From NCBI RefSeq assembly GCF_011299595.1, contig NZ_CP049867.1:992001-1056000 (forward strand): a stretch of DNA of 64,000 bases, written 5' to 3'. The notes under the pieces are model-generated. The model did no database searches. It saw only the letters and a program-made list of their open reading frames with translations, and was not told the origin of the DNA. Positions 8,761 through 16,334 of the stretch are shown in pieces (position 1 is the first letter of the stretch; each line of letters starts with the position of its first letter). Source of the stretch: Nocardioides sp. HDW12B. GTDB lineage: Bacteria; Actinomycetota; Actinomycetes; Propionibacteriales; Nocardioidaceae. A program made the translations under genes and the position numbers.

Positions 8761-9978
8761 TCAGCTGAGGCGCTCGAGGACTAGCGCCATGCCTTGGCCG
8801 CCACCGACGCACATGGTGATGAGGCCGGTCTGCTTGTCGTGGTGCTGCAGGGAGTTGATCATCGTCGACTGCAGGCGGGCGCCGGTCATGCCGAAGGGGT
8901 GTCCCACGGCGATGGCGCCGCCGTTGACGTTGAGCCGGTCGAGGTCGATGCCGAGGTCCTGGTAGGACGGCACGACCTGGGCCGCGAACGCCTCGTTGAT
9001 CTCGACGAGGTCGATGTCGCCGACCGACATCCCGGCGCGCTCCAGCGCCTGCTTCGACGCCTCGACCGGGCCGAGCCCCATGATCTCGGGCGACAGCCCG
9101 GTCAGGCCGGTCGACACGATGCGCGCCAGCGGGGTGAGCCCCAGCTCGGCGGCCTTGGTGTCGCTCATGACGACGACCGCGGCGGCGCCGTCGTTGAGCG
9201 CGCAGCAGTTGCCGGCGGTCACGACACCGTCGGGGCGGAAGACCGGCTGCAGCTGCGAGACCGCGTCGTACGTGACGCCCGCGCGCGGACCGTCGTCGGT
9301 GGAGGCGACCGAGCCGTCGGGCAGCGTCACCGGGGTGATGTCCTTGGCCCAGAAGCCGTCGTTGATCGCCTTCTCGGCCAGGTTCTGCGACCGGACGCCG
9401 AACTCGTCGAGCTCCTGGCGCGAGAGGCCCTTCATGCGGGCGACGTTCTCCGCGGTCTGCCCCATCGCGATGTAGGCGTCGGGCAGCAGCCCGTCCTCGC
9501 GCGGGTCGTGCCAGTCCTGGCCGCCCTCGGCGTACGTCTTCGTGCGCGCCTCGGCGTCGGCGAACAGCGGGTTGTGCGTGTCGGGCCAGTGGTCCGAGGT
9601 GCCCTTCGCGAAGCGGGACACGGTCTCGACACCGGCGCTGATGAAGACGTCGCCCTCGCCGGCCTTGATGGCGTGGAAGGCCATCCGCGTGGTCTGCACC
9701 GACGACGAGCAGTAGCGCGTGATCGTGGCACCGGGCACGTTGTCCATCCCGAGCAGCACCGCGACGATGCGGCCCAGGTTGTTGCCGGACTCGCCGCCGG
9801 GCAGGCCGCAGCCGAGCAGCAGGTCGTCGATGTCGTCGGTCGACAGCGCGGGCACCTTGTCCAGCGCGGCCCGGACCATCTGGGCGGTCAGGTCGTCGGG
9901 GCGCATGTCCTTCAGCGACCCCTTGTTGGCCCGTCCGATGGGGGAGCGGGCGGTGGCGACGATGACGGCCTCGGGCAT
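8761..9978 (-). CDS. Acetyl-CoA C-acyltransferase (thiolase)
   Basis: This 405-residue thiolase has nucleophile Cys90 (TRYCSSS), His360 in VGHPFGMTGARL, and general-base Cys390 in CVGGGQGMALVLERL at the C-terminus. It should catalyse thiolytic cleavage of 3-ketoacyl-CoA in fatty-acid degradation, or the reverse condensation. A GGAGAA ribosome site precedes the ATG. It is transcribed divergently from a thioesterase gene, which suggests a loose acyl-CoA theme, but no other beta-oxidation gene is adjacent. Its position between ettA and the thioesterase is accessory compared with the conserved actinobacterial order. Confidence 0.92.
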   Translation of the reverse strand: MPEAVIVATARSPIGRANKGSLKDMRPDDLTAQMVRAALDKVPALSTDDIDDLLLGCGLPGGESGNNLGRIVAVLLGMDNVPGATITRYCSSSVQTTRMAFHAIKAGEGDVFISAGVETVSRFAKGTSDHWPDTHNPLFADAEARTKTYAEGGQDWHDPREDGLLPDAYIAMGQTAENVARMKGLSRQELDEFGVRSQNLAEKAINDGFWAKDITPVTLPDGSVASTDDGPRAGVTYDAVSQLQPVFRPDGVVTAGNCCALNDGAAAVVVMSDTKAAELGLTPLARIVSTGLTGLSPEIMGLGPVEASKQALERAGMSVGDIDLVEINEAFAAQVVPSYQDLGIDLDRLNVNGGAIAVGHPFGMTGARLQSTMINSLQHHDKQTGLITMCVGGGQGMALVLERLS

Positions 9979-10132
9979 GGGTTCTCCGTTCGGTGGGCGA
10001 CCCCGGACGGTTCCGGCGGGCCGCGGGTGACACGGTCGGACACGGTGCTGAAACGGCGGCAGTCAGTCACACCTCCGCCGTACGGCGAGACCGCCCCGGC
10101 CACCCTAGTGAGGAATCTGCCAGCATGCAGGT

Positions 10133-10996
10133 GTGACTCGTCACCTCTACCGCTGTCCTCTGCGCTGGGCCGACATGGACCAGCTCGGCCACGTCAACAA
10201 CGTCACGTACGTCGACTACCTCCAGGAGGCGCGCGTCGACATGCTGCGGCTGCACGCCCCGGTGTCGGGCGGCGAGGAGCTGGCCGAGGGCGTGGTGGTC
10301 GTCAAGCACGAGGTCGACTACCGGGTGCCGCTGGTCTACCGCGAGGAGCCGGTCTCCATCGAGACGTGGGTGACCAAGGTCGGCGCGGCCTCGTTCACCA
10401 TGGCCTACGAGATCTTCGACGAGGACGAGCACGGCGAGCGCACGGTCTACGTGCAGGCGCGGTCGCAGCTGGCGCCGTACGTCTTCTCGACGGAGTCGCC
10501 GCGCCGCATCACCGCCACCGAGCGCGACGTCCTGGCCCAGCTGAGCGACGACGACGAGGGACCCCGGCCGCGCACCGGCCGCCTGGCGCGCGACTCCGGC
10601 GAGGCGCGGCGCCACCGCTACGACTGCCACGTCCGCTTCTCCGACGTCGACCTCTACCGCCACGTCAACAACGTGACGTACTTCGAGTACGTCCAGGAGG
10701 CGCGCATCGCGATGATGAGCAGCCTCGTCGAGGGCGGCATCGCCCGGTGGAGCCTGGTGGTGGGCGCGATCGACGTGGAGTACGCCCGGCCGATCCTGCT
10801 GCGCCCGGACCCCTACCCGATCGACTCGTGGGTCGAGAGCGTCGGCCGCTCGTCCTTCGTGGTCGCCTCGGAGATCTCCGACGGCGAGAACGTGCTGTCG
10901 CGGGCGCGCGCCGTCATGGTGACCTTCGACCCCGAGACCGGGCACTCGGTGCCGTTGAGCGACTCCGAGCAGGCCGCCCTCAGCGCTCGGCCCTGA
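10133..10996 (+). CDS. Acyl-CoA thioesterase with two tandem hotdog domains
   Basis: The 287-residue protein contains two copies of the 4-hydroxybenzoyl-CoA thioesterase-type hotdog fold. The first signature is DMDQLGHVNNVTYVDYLQEAR, the second DVDLYRHVNNVTYFEYVQEAR, about 155 residues later. Each carries the Asp and the HVNN turn that form the active site, so the gene encodes a fused dimer. It probably hydrolyses medium- or long-chain acyl-CoA. Its place near ettA matches Rv2475c in the mycobacterial order. The 3' end overlaps the convergent methyltransferase gene by 17 bases. GTG start; CAGCAT lies 6 bases upstream. Confidence 0.85.
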   Translation: MTRHLYRCPLRWADMDQLGHVNNVTYVDYLQEARVDMLRLHAPVSGGEELAEGVVVVKHEVDYRVPLVYREEPVSIETWVTKVGAASFTMAYEIFDEDEHGERTVYVQARSQLAPYVFSTESPRRITATERDVLAQLSDDDEGPRPRTGRLARDSGEARRHRYDCHVRFSDVDLYRHVNNVTYFEYVQEARIAMMSSLVEGGIARWSLVVGAIDVEYARPILLRPDPYPIDSWVESVGRSSFVVASEISDGENVLSRARAVMVTFDPETGHSVPLSDSEQAALSARP

Positions 10997-11741
10997 GCAT
11001 CAGGTGCCCCATGAGCGCGGGGTGGTCGAGGGTGTAGGCGGCGCGGTTCCAGGCGGTCGCCACGCCCTTGAGCGGGGGAGGCAGGTAGGGCTCGTAGAGC
11101 CGCGGCAGGTCCCACATCCGCAGCTCGACGCGGGAGAAGCCGGCGTCCTCGAGCCGGTGCGCGACCGAGCCGATGCTGTTCATCCGGTACTCCGTGGGCA
11201 CGTGGTACTCCTGCACCACCTCGGGGTCACGGACGCGCCGCAGCAGCCACTCGTCGACGCCGAGCCGTGAGGTGGCCCAGGTGGTGAGGCCGAAGTAGTG
11301 CCACCGGTTGAGCGTCAGCGCCAGCAGGCAGCCGCCGGGGCGCAGCACCCGTGCGGCGGCCTCGGCGAACGCGGCAGGGTCCGCGACGTGCTCGAGCACG
11401 TAGACGGCGAACGCGACGTCGAAGCTCTCGGGGTGGTCGGGCGCGAACTGCTCCAGCGTCATCCGGTGACGCTCGTCGGCGACGGTGTCGAGGTCCACCC
11501 GTGCGCTGGGGTCGACGCTCACGACACGCCCCGCGCGTCGTCGTACGCCGGGCAGGGCGCCCGACCGGTTGCAGCCGCCACCGATGTTGAGCACGTCGGC
11601 CCCGGGCGGGGTCGACTGCGCGACCCACCGGGCGAACGCGCGCACGGGTCGTTGCGGCGGCGGTGTCACGACGACCGTCGCCGGGATGGTGACGCCGCGC
11701 ACGCGTCGCTCGAGCCGCCCGACCATCCTCCATGGCAGCAC
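10980..11741 (-). CDS. Class I SAM-dependent methyltransferase
   Basis: The protein has 253 residues with a Rossmann-type methyltransferase core. Motif I is VLNIGGGCNRSG, the acidic strand end is SVDPS, and the post-I region carries FAVYVLEHVADP, followed by ARVLRPGGCLLAL. The long region after the core, rich in aromatic residues and PPP, probably forms the substrate pocket. Small-molecule methylation is likely; the substrate is unknown. The start is uncertain: the GTG used here or the ATG 15 bases downstream. It runs in the same direction as the globin gene and overlaps the thioesterase gene tail to tail. Confidence 0.8.
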   Translation of the reverse strand: MLPWRMVGRLERRVRGVTIPATVVVTPPPQRPVRAFARWVAQSTPPGADVLNIGGGCNRSGALPGVRRRAGRVVSVDPSARVDLDTVADERHRMTLEQFAPDHPESFDVAFAVYVLEHVADPAAFAEAAARVLRPGGCLLALTLNRWHYFGLTTWATSRLGVDEWLLRRVRDPEVVQEYHVPTEYRMNSIGSVAHRLEDAGFSRVELRMWDLPRLYEPYLPPPLKGVATAWNRAAYTLDHPALMGHLMLRAER

Positions 11742-11805
11742 CGCGGACCGGCGGATCCCAGGGACCGTCGTCCCCCGTCGGGGCGTTCCCGATGGCCCGG
11801 GTGGA

Positions 11806-12210
11806 CTAGTCCTCGGTGTTGAGCATGAACTCCGCGGCGTAGGTGACGTAGCCCCAGAACTTGGCGTCCTGGTCGGGCGTCAGGTGCGCCTCGTCGAGCC
11901 CGACACGGAAGTGCTCGAGCCAGTGCGCCTGCGCCTCGCGGTTGACCGTGAAGGGAGCGTGCCGCATCCGCAGCCGCGGGTGCCCCCGCTCCTGGGAGTA
12001 CGTCGTGGGGCCGCCCCAGTACTGCGCCAGGAAGAGGCGCAGACGGCGCTCCGCGGAGCCGTCGGCGAGGTCCTCCGCGGGGTACATCGGTCCCAGCACC
12101 GGGTCGGTGGCCACGCCCTCGTAGAAGCGCGCCACGATCTTCTCGATGGTGGGCATGCCGCCGATCTCGTCGAAGAACGACTGCTCGGTCGGGGGGAGGG
12201 TCTCGGTCAC
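11806..12210 (-). CDS. glbO: Group II truncated haemoglobin (TrHbO)
   Basis: This 134-residue 2/2 globin has proximal His84 in RMRHAPFTV and a Trp at 97 in AHWLEHF, matching the invariant TrpG8 of group II globins. The YPAEDL and FLAQYWGGP segments are typical of the family. TrHbO binds oxygen or peroxide and is linked to oxidative or respiratory stress responses. The GTG start was chosen because it gives the usual family length and has CAGACT 7 bases upstream; longer forms would read into the 22-bp repeat array. An OsmC peroxide-defence gene is transcribed divergently, giving a possible oxidative-stress pair. Confidence 0.9.
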   Translation of the reverse strand: MTETLPPTEQSFFDEIGGMPTIEKIVARFYEGVATDPVLGPMYPAEDLADGSAERRLRLFLAQYWGGPTTYSQERGHPRLRMRHAPFTVNREAQAHWLEHFRVGLDEAHLTPDQDAKFWGYVTYAAEFMLNTED

Positions 12211-12255
12211 GGGCCCAAGTCTGTCAGGCGTCGTCGTACGAGCCGCCTCGGTGCG

Positions 12256-12320
12256 CCACACGTGACGCTTCGCTGCGACACACGTGACGCTTCGGCGCGA
12301 CACACGTGACGCTTCGGTGG
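12256..12320. repeat. Three tandem 22-bp repeats (family ACACGTGACGCTTCG)
   Basis: The core CGTGACGCTTCG recurs at 12261, 12283 and 12305, an exact 22-bp period, with ACA before it and C/G-rich variable bases after it. The array lies between the divergent globin and OsmC genes. It is the same family as the arrays at 16264-16323 and 26308-26494. Confidence 0.85.
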
Positions 12321-12448
12321 ATTCTCAGCGGGCGAGGACGGTCGGCGTGGGGCCATCGGGGCCGGGTAGGTTCGCGGCACGACGGCGTGGGACCACCCCC
12401 GCGCGGTCGACCGACGCGAAGCACCGCACACGACGAAGGAGATGCACC

Positions 12449-12874
12449 ATGGCGACTGTCCGCCACGCCTCGACCCACTGGGAAGGCTCGCTGTTCGAGG
12501 GCTCGGGTCAGGTGACCCTGAAGTCCTCCGGCCTCGGCACGTACGACGTGTCCTGGCCCTCGCGCGCCGAGGAGGCCAACGGCAAGACCAGCCCCGAGGA
12601 GCTGATCGCCGCGGCCCACTCGTCCTGCTTCTCGATGGCGCTGTCCAACGGCCTGGCGCAGGCCGACCACGCCCCGCAGGCGCTCGACGTGACCGCCAAC
12701 GTGACCTTCGTGCCGGGCACGGGCATCACCGGCATCAAGCTGACCGTGGTCGGCACCGTCGAGGGCATCTCGGCCGAGGACTTCGCGGCCGCCGCCGAGG
12801 AGGCCAAGAAGAACTGCCCGGTCTCGCAGGCGCTGACCGGCACCGAGATCACGCTGGAGGCGTCGCTCGCCTGA
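12449..12874 (+). CDS. OsmC/Ohr-family peroxiredoxin-like protein
   Basis: The 141-residue protein has the OsmC fold with the two redox cysteines Cys60 (AAAHSSCFSMAL) and Cys123 (KKNCPVSQAL), plus the EEL segment before the first. It should reduce organic hydroperoxides using a dithiol. AAGGAG lies 7 bases before the ATG, which fixes the start; upstream frames run into repeats. TAGGTT at 12367-12372 may be its -10 element. It pairs divergently with the globin gene. Confidence 0.9.
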   Translation: MATVRHASTHWEGSLFEGSGQVTLKSSGLGTYDVSWPSRAEEANGKTSPEELIAAAHSSCFSMALSNGLAQADHAPQALDVTANVTFVPGTGITGIKLTVVGTVEGISAEDFAAAAEEAKKNCPVSQALTGTEITLEASLA

Positions 12875-12896
12875 GCGGCCCCACCGCACCCCGGAG

Positions 12897-12925
12897 GGCC
12901 GGGGCCTCAGTCCGAGGCCCCGGCC
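12897..12925. terminator. Bidirectional hairpin between OsmC and MscS genes
   Basis: A perfect 12-bp stem, GGCCGGGGCCTC with GAGGCCCCGGCC around loop AGTCC, serves the convergent genes. It overlaps the last codons and stop of the MscS gene, so the hairpin is partly coding. Confidence 0.75.
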
Positions 12926-13935
12926 TTCTCGTGCACCGGTCCCCCGCCGGCCGGACCGTCCGGGGCGTCGCGGTGCCAGACCACGCGCTGCGGCAGCGGC
13001 ATCTCGATGCCCTCGGCGCGGAAGCGCTCGCTGATCTTCTGGCGCAGGTCGCGGGCGACCGCCCACTGCTCCAGCGGCACGGTCTTGAGCGCCACCCGCA
13101 CGATCACCGCGTCCGGGTCGATGCGCTCGACGCCCCAGACCTCGGGCTCCTCCATGACGAGCTCGCGGAACCCGCGGTCCAGCCACAGGTGGTGGAAGAG
13201 GTCGGTCAGCACGCGGCGGACCCGGGCGAGGTCCTCGCCGTAGCCGACCTTGATGTCGAGGACCGCGCGCGCCCAGTTCTGGCTCATGTTGCCCACGCGC
13301 AGGATCTCGCCGTTGCGGACGTACCAGACGGTGCCGTTGACGTCGCGCAGCCGGGTCACGCGCAGGGTCACCGCCTCGACGGTGCCGGTGGCGTCACCGA
13401 CGTCGACCACGTCGCCGACGCCGTACTGGTCCTCGAAGAGCATGAAGAGGCCGGACAGGAAGTCCGACACGAGCGACTGGGCGCCGAAGCCGAGGGCGAC
13501 GCCGACGATCCCGGCGCCGGCGATCAGCGGGCCGACGTTGACGTCGAACTCGGAGAGCACCATGACGCCGGCGATGGCGAAGATCGCGAACGACGCGACC
13601 GAGCGGAGCACCTGGCCGAGGGTCTCGGCGCGCTGCTTGCGCCGCTCGCGGGCGACCCGGGCGGTGAGGTGCGCGGACTCGTCGGCCTCGGCCAGCGAGC
13701 CCTGGCCCACGGGCACGACCCCGTGGGCGGCGCGGCGCACGACGCGCGCGACGACCTTGTAGACCAGCCAGCGGGCGATCCAGGCCACGATGAGGATGAA
13801 GAGGATGACCGCGGGCTTGGCGATGAGCCAGTCCGCTGCCGCCGCCAACCAGTCGTTGCCGGTGGCGTCGGAGACGGTCCGGCAGAGCCAGTCCTCCTGG
13901 GCGCATTCGGGGGGAGTGGTGGTGAGCGAGATCAT
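12907..13935 (-). CDS. MscS-family small-conductance mechanosensitive channel
   Basis: This 342-residue protein has an N-terminal membrane helix (~40-62), a charged cytoplasmic stretch, and a pair of helices leading into the pore helix GAGIVGVALGFGAQSLVSDFLSG. The MscS beta domain follows (YGVGDVVDVGDATGTVEAVTLRVT, then GTVWYVRNGEI), with an alpha/beta C-terminal domain. It releases solutes under hypo-osmotic shock. The ATG was chosen because TAGCCT lies 6 bases upstream, suggesting a leaderless mRNA. It is divergent from the small membrane protein gene at 13994. Confidence 0.92.
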   Translation of the reverse strand: MISLTTTPPECAQEDWLCRTVSDATGNDWLAAAADWLIAKPAVILFILIVAWIARWLVYKVVARVVRRAAHGVVPVGQGSLAEADESAHLTARVARERRKQRAETLGQVLRSVASFAIFAIAGVMVLSEFDVNVGPLIAGAGIVGVALGFGAQSLVSDFLSGLFMLFEDQYGVGDVVDVGDATGTVEAVTLRVTRLRDVNGTVWYVRNGEILRVGNMSQNWARAVLDIKVGYGEDLARVRRVLTDLFHHLWLDRGFRELVMEEPEVWGVERIDPDAVIVRVALKTVPLEQWAVARDLRQKISERFRAEGIEMPLPQRVVWHRDAPDGPAGGGPVHEKAGASD

Positions 13936-13941
13936 CCGAGC

Positions 13942-13947
13942 AGGCTA
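13942..13947 (-). promoter_or_regulatory. -10 hexamer TAGCCT, leaderless mscS-like gene
   Basis: On the minus strand TAGCCT ends 6 bases before the ATG at 13935. Its partner TAGGCT on the plus strand lies only 33 bases away, making a compact divergent promoter. Confidence 0.55.
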
Positions 13948-13980
13948 GGTGATCGGGCCGGGGTGGTCCGAGCCGACCGG

Positions 13981-13986
13981 TAGGCT
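13981..13986 (+). promoter_or_regulatory. -10 hexamer TAGGCT, leaderless small membrane protein gene
   Basis: TAGGCT lies 7 bases before the GTG at 13994 and decides that start among several nearby GTG/ATG codons. Confidence 0.55.
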
Positions 13987-13993
13987 GAGCCGT

Positions 13994-14344
13994 GTGAGAA
14001 CCGACATGCCGACCGCTCTGCGACGTCTCGCCGTCCTGACCACCGGTCTCGCGCTCGGAACGGCCGCCTCGCCGGCCTCCGCCGAGCCCCCGACCGCCTG
14101 GGAGCAGGCCGAGGACCCCTCCACCCTGGAGTTCCTCACGGTGCTCGTGGGGATCCCGCTCGCGATCATCGCGGTCCTCGCGCTGCTGACCTACCTGCCC
14201 TCGATGATCCGCGGACAGTCCACCGAGCCCGCGCTCGTCTTCCGCGAGCGCAGCGAGTGGTTCGGCGGCCCCCGCAAGACCCCGGCCGCCGACGAGGTCC
14301 CCGCGGACCGTCAGCCCGTGGGAGGTGCCGGTGCCCAGTTCTGA
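13994..14344 (+). CDS. Small secreted/membrane protein, unknown function
   Basis: The 116-residue protein has a basic N-terminus, a hydrophobic signal core and a likely signal-peptidase site after ASPASA (about residue 30). A short extracytoplasmic segment follows, then one membrane helix (LTVLVGIPLAIIAVLALLTYL) and a ~45-residue cytoplasmic tail with RERSEWFGGPRK. I do not recognise a family. It overlaps the DUF5130 gene by 14 bases and must be cotranscribed with it, so the two products probably function together. Confidence 0.65.
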   Translation: MRTDMPTALRRLAVLTTGLALGTAASPASAEPPTAWEQAEDPSTLEFLTVLVGIPLAIIAVLALLTYLPSMIRGQSTEPALVFRERSEWFGGPRKTPAADEVPADRQPVGGAGAQF

Positions 14345-14726
14345 CGGCTTCACCGCCGCCGAGCGGCAGCAGATCGACCGCGCCATGCGCGACGCCGAGA
14401 CGGTCTGCCGCTTCGAGTTCTCCGTCTTCGTGGGCCCCACCGAGGGTCCCTCCCGGGAGTACGCCGAGCGCCTGCACGCCGCGCTCGTGGCCCCCGACCG
14501 CTCCATCCTGCTGCTGATCGACCCCGCCGCCCGGGTGCTGGAGATCGTGACGGGGTCCGTGGCCCGCCTCGAGCTCGAGGACAAGGAGGTGCGCCTCACA
14601 GTGGTCGAGATGCAGTCGCAGCTGGCCCACGACGACCTCGTCGGCGCGATCACCCGCGGCATCGACCGGCTGGCCCAGCAGGCCCGCAAGCCGCGCAGCC
14701 TGCACACCTCGCACAACCAGACCTGA
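14331..14726 (+). CDS. DUF5130-like protein (TPM-domain-like)
   Basis: This 131-residue protein has no membrane helix. The FEFSVFVGPTEG, RSILLLIDPAARVLEIVTG and HDDLVGAITRGIDRLAQQA segments resemble the TPM/DUF5130 family of actinobacteria. The GTG at 14331 is preferred over the one at 14325 because GGGAGG sits five bases before it. It lies between the mechanosensitive channel gene and, further on, pepN, the place where mycobacteria carry a similar small conserved gene. Its biochemical role is unknown. Confidence 0.65.
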   Translation: MPSSDGFTAAERQQIDRAMRDAETVCRFEFSVFVGPTEGPSREYAERLHAALVAPDRSILLLIDPAARVLEIVTGSVARLELEDKEVRLTVVEMQSQLAHDDLVGAITRGIDRLAQQARKPRSLHTSHNQT

Positions 14727-14767
14727 CGCCCCGGCCGCTCGTCCGTGGGGCCGGCGCCCGGCCGGCG

Positions 14768-15466
14768 TCAGCGAGGAGCGACGCGGCTACGTCGCTCGAG
14801 CGCCAGGACGTCCGCGGCGACTCGGTCCGGTGTCCACAGGAACTGCAGGTGGCCGCCCTCGCGCGTGAGGAGCGGCCATCCCTGGGCGCCGGCGAAGGCG
14901 ACCTCGTCGGCGTAGGTGTCGCCGAAGGCGAGGTAGGCGGTGGGCTCCGCCGCCCACCCGTCGGGCACGTCCACCGTGCTGTCGAGGTAGCCGAGCGGGA
15001 CGCGGGGGCAGTCGCGCTCCAGCGCGGGCAGCACCTCGCCCGGCACCAGCGCCTCGAGCGTGGCGCGTGGCCACCAGTCCGTCCAGGGCGGCAGCAGGCC
15101 GGTGTCGTCGGCCAGCGAGGCCGCGAAGTCGCGGAAGCCCGCCGGGGCCAGGGCGGCACGTCGTCGACCGGCCGGCGGCAGCGCGGCGTCGACGTGCACG
15201 ACCACCGCCCCCGGAGCGGCCCGGGCGCGGACCGCGGGGGCGAGGTAGCCGGCGTTGCTGTGGGCGACGATCAGGTCGGGGCGCAGGTCGCGCGCCACCG
15301 CCGACCAGCGCTCGACGAGCTCCCCGCCCGTGGTCGGCCCGGAGGGGTCGGCGAGCACGGCCGGGCGTGCCCCGTCGGTCGTGGGTGCCGCGCCGGCCAG
15401 CGCCTCGAGCAGCCCCGTGTAGGCGGAGGACGGCAGCAGGGGACTGGGGAGGAGGACGACGCTCAC
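14768..15466 (-). CDS. Alpha/beta-hydrolase-like protein
   Basis: The 232-residue product has a nucleophile-elbow-like VAHSNAGYLAP with Ser70 and a C-terminal GGHLQF with His206, consistent with an alpha/beta hydrolase. The elbow AHSNAG departs from the usual GxSxG. No signal peptide or membrane segment is present. The GTG start overlaps the stop of the upstream CPBP gene (GTGA), so the two are translationally coupled. The substrate is unknown. Confidence 0.6.
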   Translation of the reverse strand: MSVVLLPSPLLPSSAYTGLLEALAGAAPTTDGARPAVLADPSGPTTGGELVERWSAVARDLRPDLIVAHSNAGYLAPAVRARAAPGAVVVHVDAALPPAGRRRAALAPAGFRDFAASLADDTGLLPPWTDWWPRATLEALVPGEVLPALERDCPRVPLGYLDSTVDVPDGWAAEPTAYLAFGDTYADEVAFAGAQGWPLLTREGGHLQFLWTPDRVAADVLALERRSRVAPR

Positions 15467-16209
15467 GGTTCCGGGGTGCCCCGGCTGGTCGGCTCGTCGA
15501 GCGTGGCCCACACGCCGAGGACCAGCGCCACGACCGAGGCGACCGCGGTCAACGGGTCGTAGGCGTCGAGCGCGAACTGCGGCCACACCACGAGCGCACC
15601 CATGAGGGCCAGCAGCGCCACCGGCACGCCCCGGCGGCGCAGCGCCGCGTGCACGACCCCGAAGCACAGGACCGTGCCGGCGACGAGGGCGACCTTCGCC
15701 GTCCCGAAGTCGAGCACCCGCAGGGTCACGGCGTACCCGACGGCCAGCAGGCCGCCGGACAGCAGCACCTGCGGCAGCCGGTGCATCCCCAGGAGCAGCT
15801 GCTGCACGACGCCTCGTCCCAGGAGCTCCTCGCTCGCACCGGTGACGACGAACGCCACCAGGAAGACGCCCGGCGGCACCTGCAGCTGCAGGACCACCAG
15901 CAGCTCGAGGGCCACGACCGGCACCAGCAGGCCCCACGACGCGCGCGGCGGGACGCCGACGAGCCACGGCGCCCGCCACCACCCGAACGCCGCCAGGGCG
16001 CCCAGCGGGACGAGGAGGGCGGCCGCCGGTGGCAGCACGAAGGCTCCGGCCGGGGACCCGTCGGGGCCCCAGGCCACCAGCGCCCAGAAGACGACCTGCC
16101 AGGCCGCCACCAGCGCCACGGCCAGGGCCAGCGCCGCCCCGATGCCCAGCGCAGGGCCGCCCTCCGGCCGCGTGGACGCACCGTGGGCGCCCCGGGAAGC
16201 CGCCGTCAC
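15463..16209 (-). CDS. CPBP-family intramembrane metalloprotease (CAAX protease-like)
   Basis: This 248-residue integral membrane protein has about eight hydrophobic helices. Motif 1 is SEELLGRG with Glu127, Glu128 and Arg132; motif 2 is LCFGVVHAAL with His187. These are the expected catalytic residues of the CPBP/Abi family. The GTG start at 16209 is the last plausible start before the first helix and is not certain. Bacterial CPBP proteins act in membrane protein processing, sometimes in self-immunity to bacteriocins, but no bacteriocin gene is visible. The gene is coupled to the hydrolase gene. Confidence 0.8.
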   Translation of the reverse strand: MTAASRGAHGASTRPEGGPALGIGAALALAVALVAAWQVVFWALVAWGPDGSPAGAFVLPPAAALLVPLGALAAFGWWRAPWLVGVPPRASWGLLVPVVALELLVVLQLQVPPGVFLVAFVVTGASEELLGRGVVQQLLLGMHRLPQVLLSGGLLAVGYAVTLRVLDFGTAKVALVAGTVLCFGVVHAALRRRGVPVALLALMGALVVWPQFALDAYDPLTAVASVVALVLGVWATLDEPTSRGTPEP

Positions 16210-16263
16210 GGCGCGGTTCTCGCTCTCACGGCGCCCATCCTCCCCGAGAGCCGACCCCCTCCG

Positions 16264-16323
16264 GCGCGAAACGTCGCGCGTACACCCGCGACGTTTCGCG
16301 CGTACACGAGCGACGCTTCGCCG
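16264..16323. repeat. 22-bp repeat set with perfect hairpin, downstream of pepN
   Basis: Two direct units begin GTACAC at 16280 and 16302 (period 22), with cores CGACGTTTCG and CGACGCTTCG. A half unit in opposite orientation precedes them, giving a perfect 13-bp inverted repeat (GCGAAACGTCGCG at 16266-16278 and its complement at 16287-16299) with an 8-base loop. It may terminate pepN transcription. Same family as 12256-12320 and 26308-26494. Confidence 0.8.
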
Positions 16324-16334
16324 CAGGAGGGGGG

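Noticed and set aside
12284-12449. Longer OsmC protein starting inside the 22-bp repeats
   Set aside because: The extension is Arg/Thr-rich and repeat-derived, while the ATG at 12449 has a good ribosome site and family-typical length.
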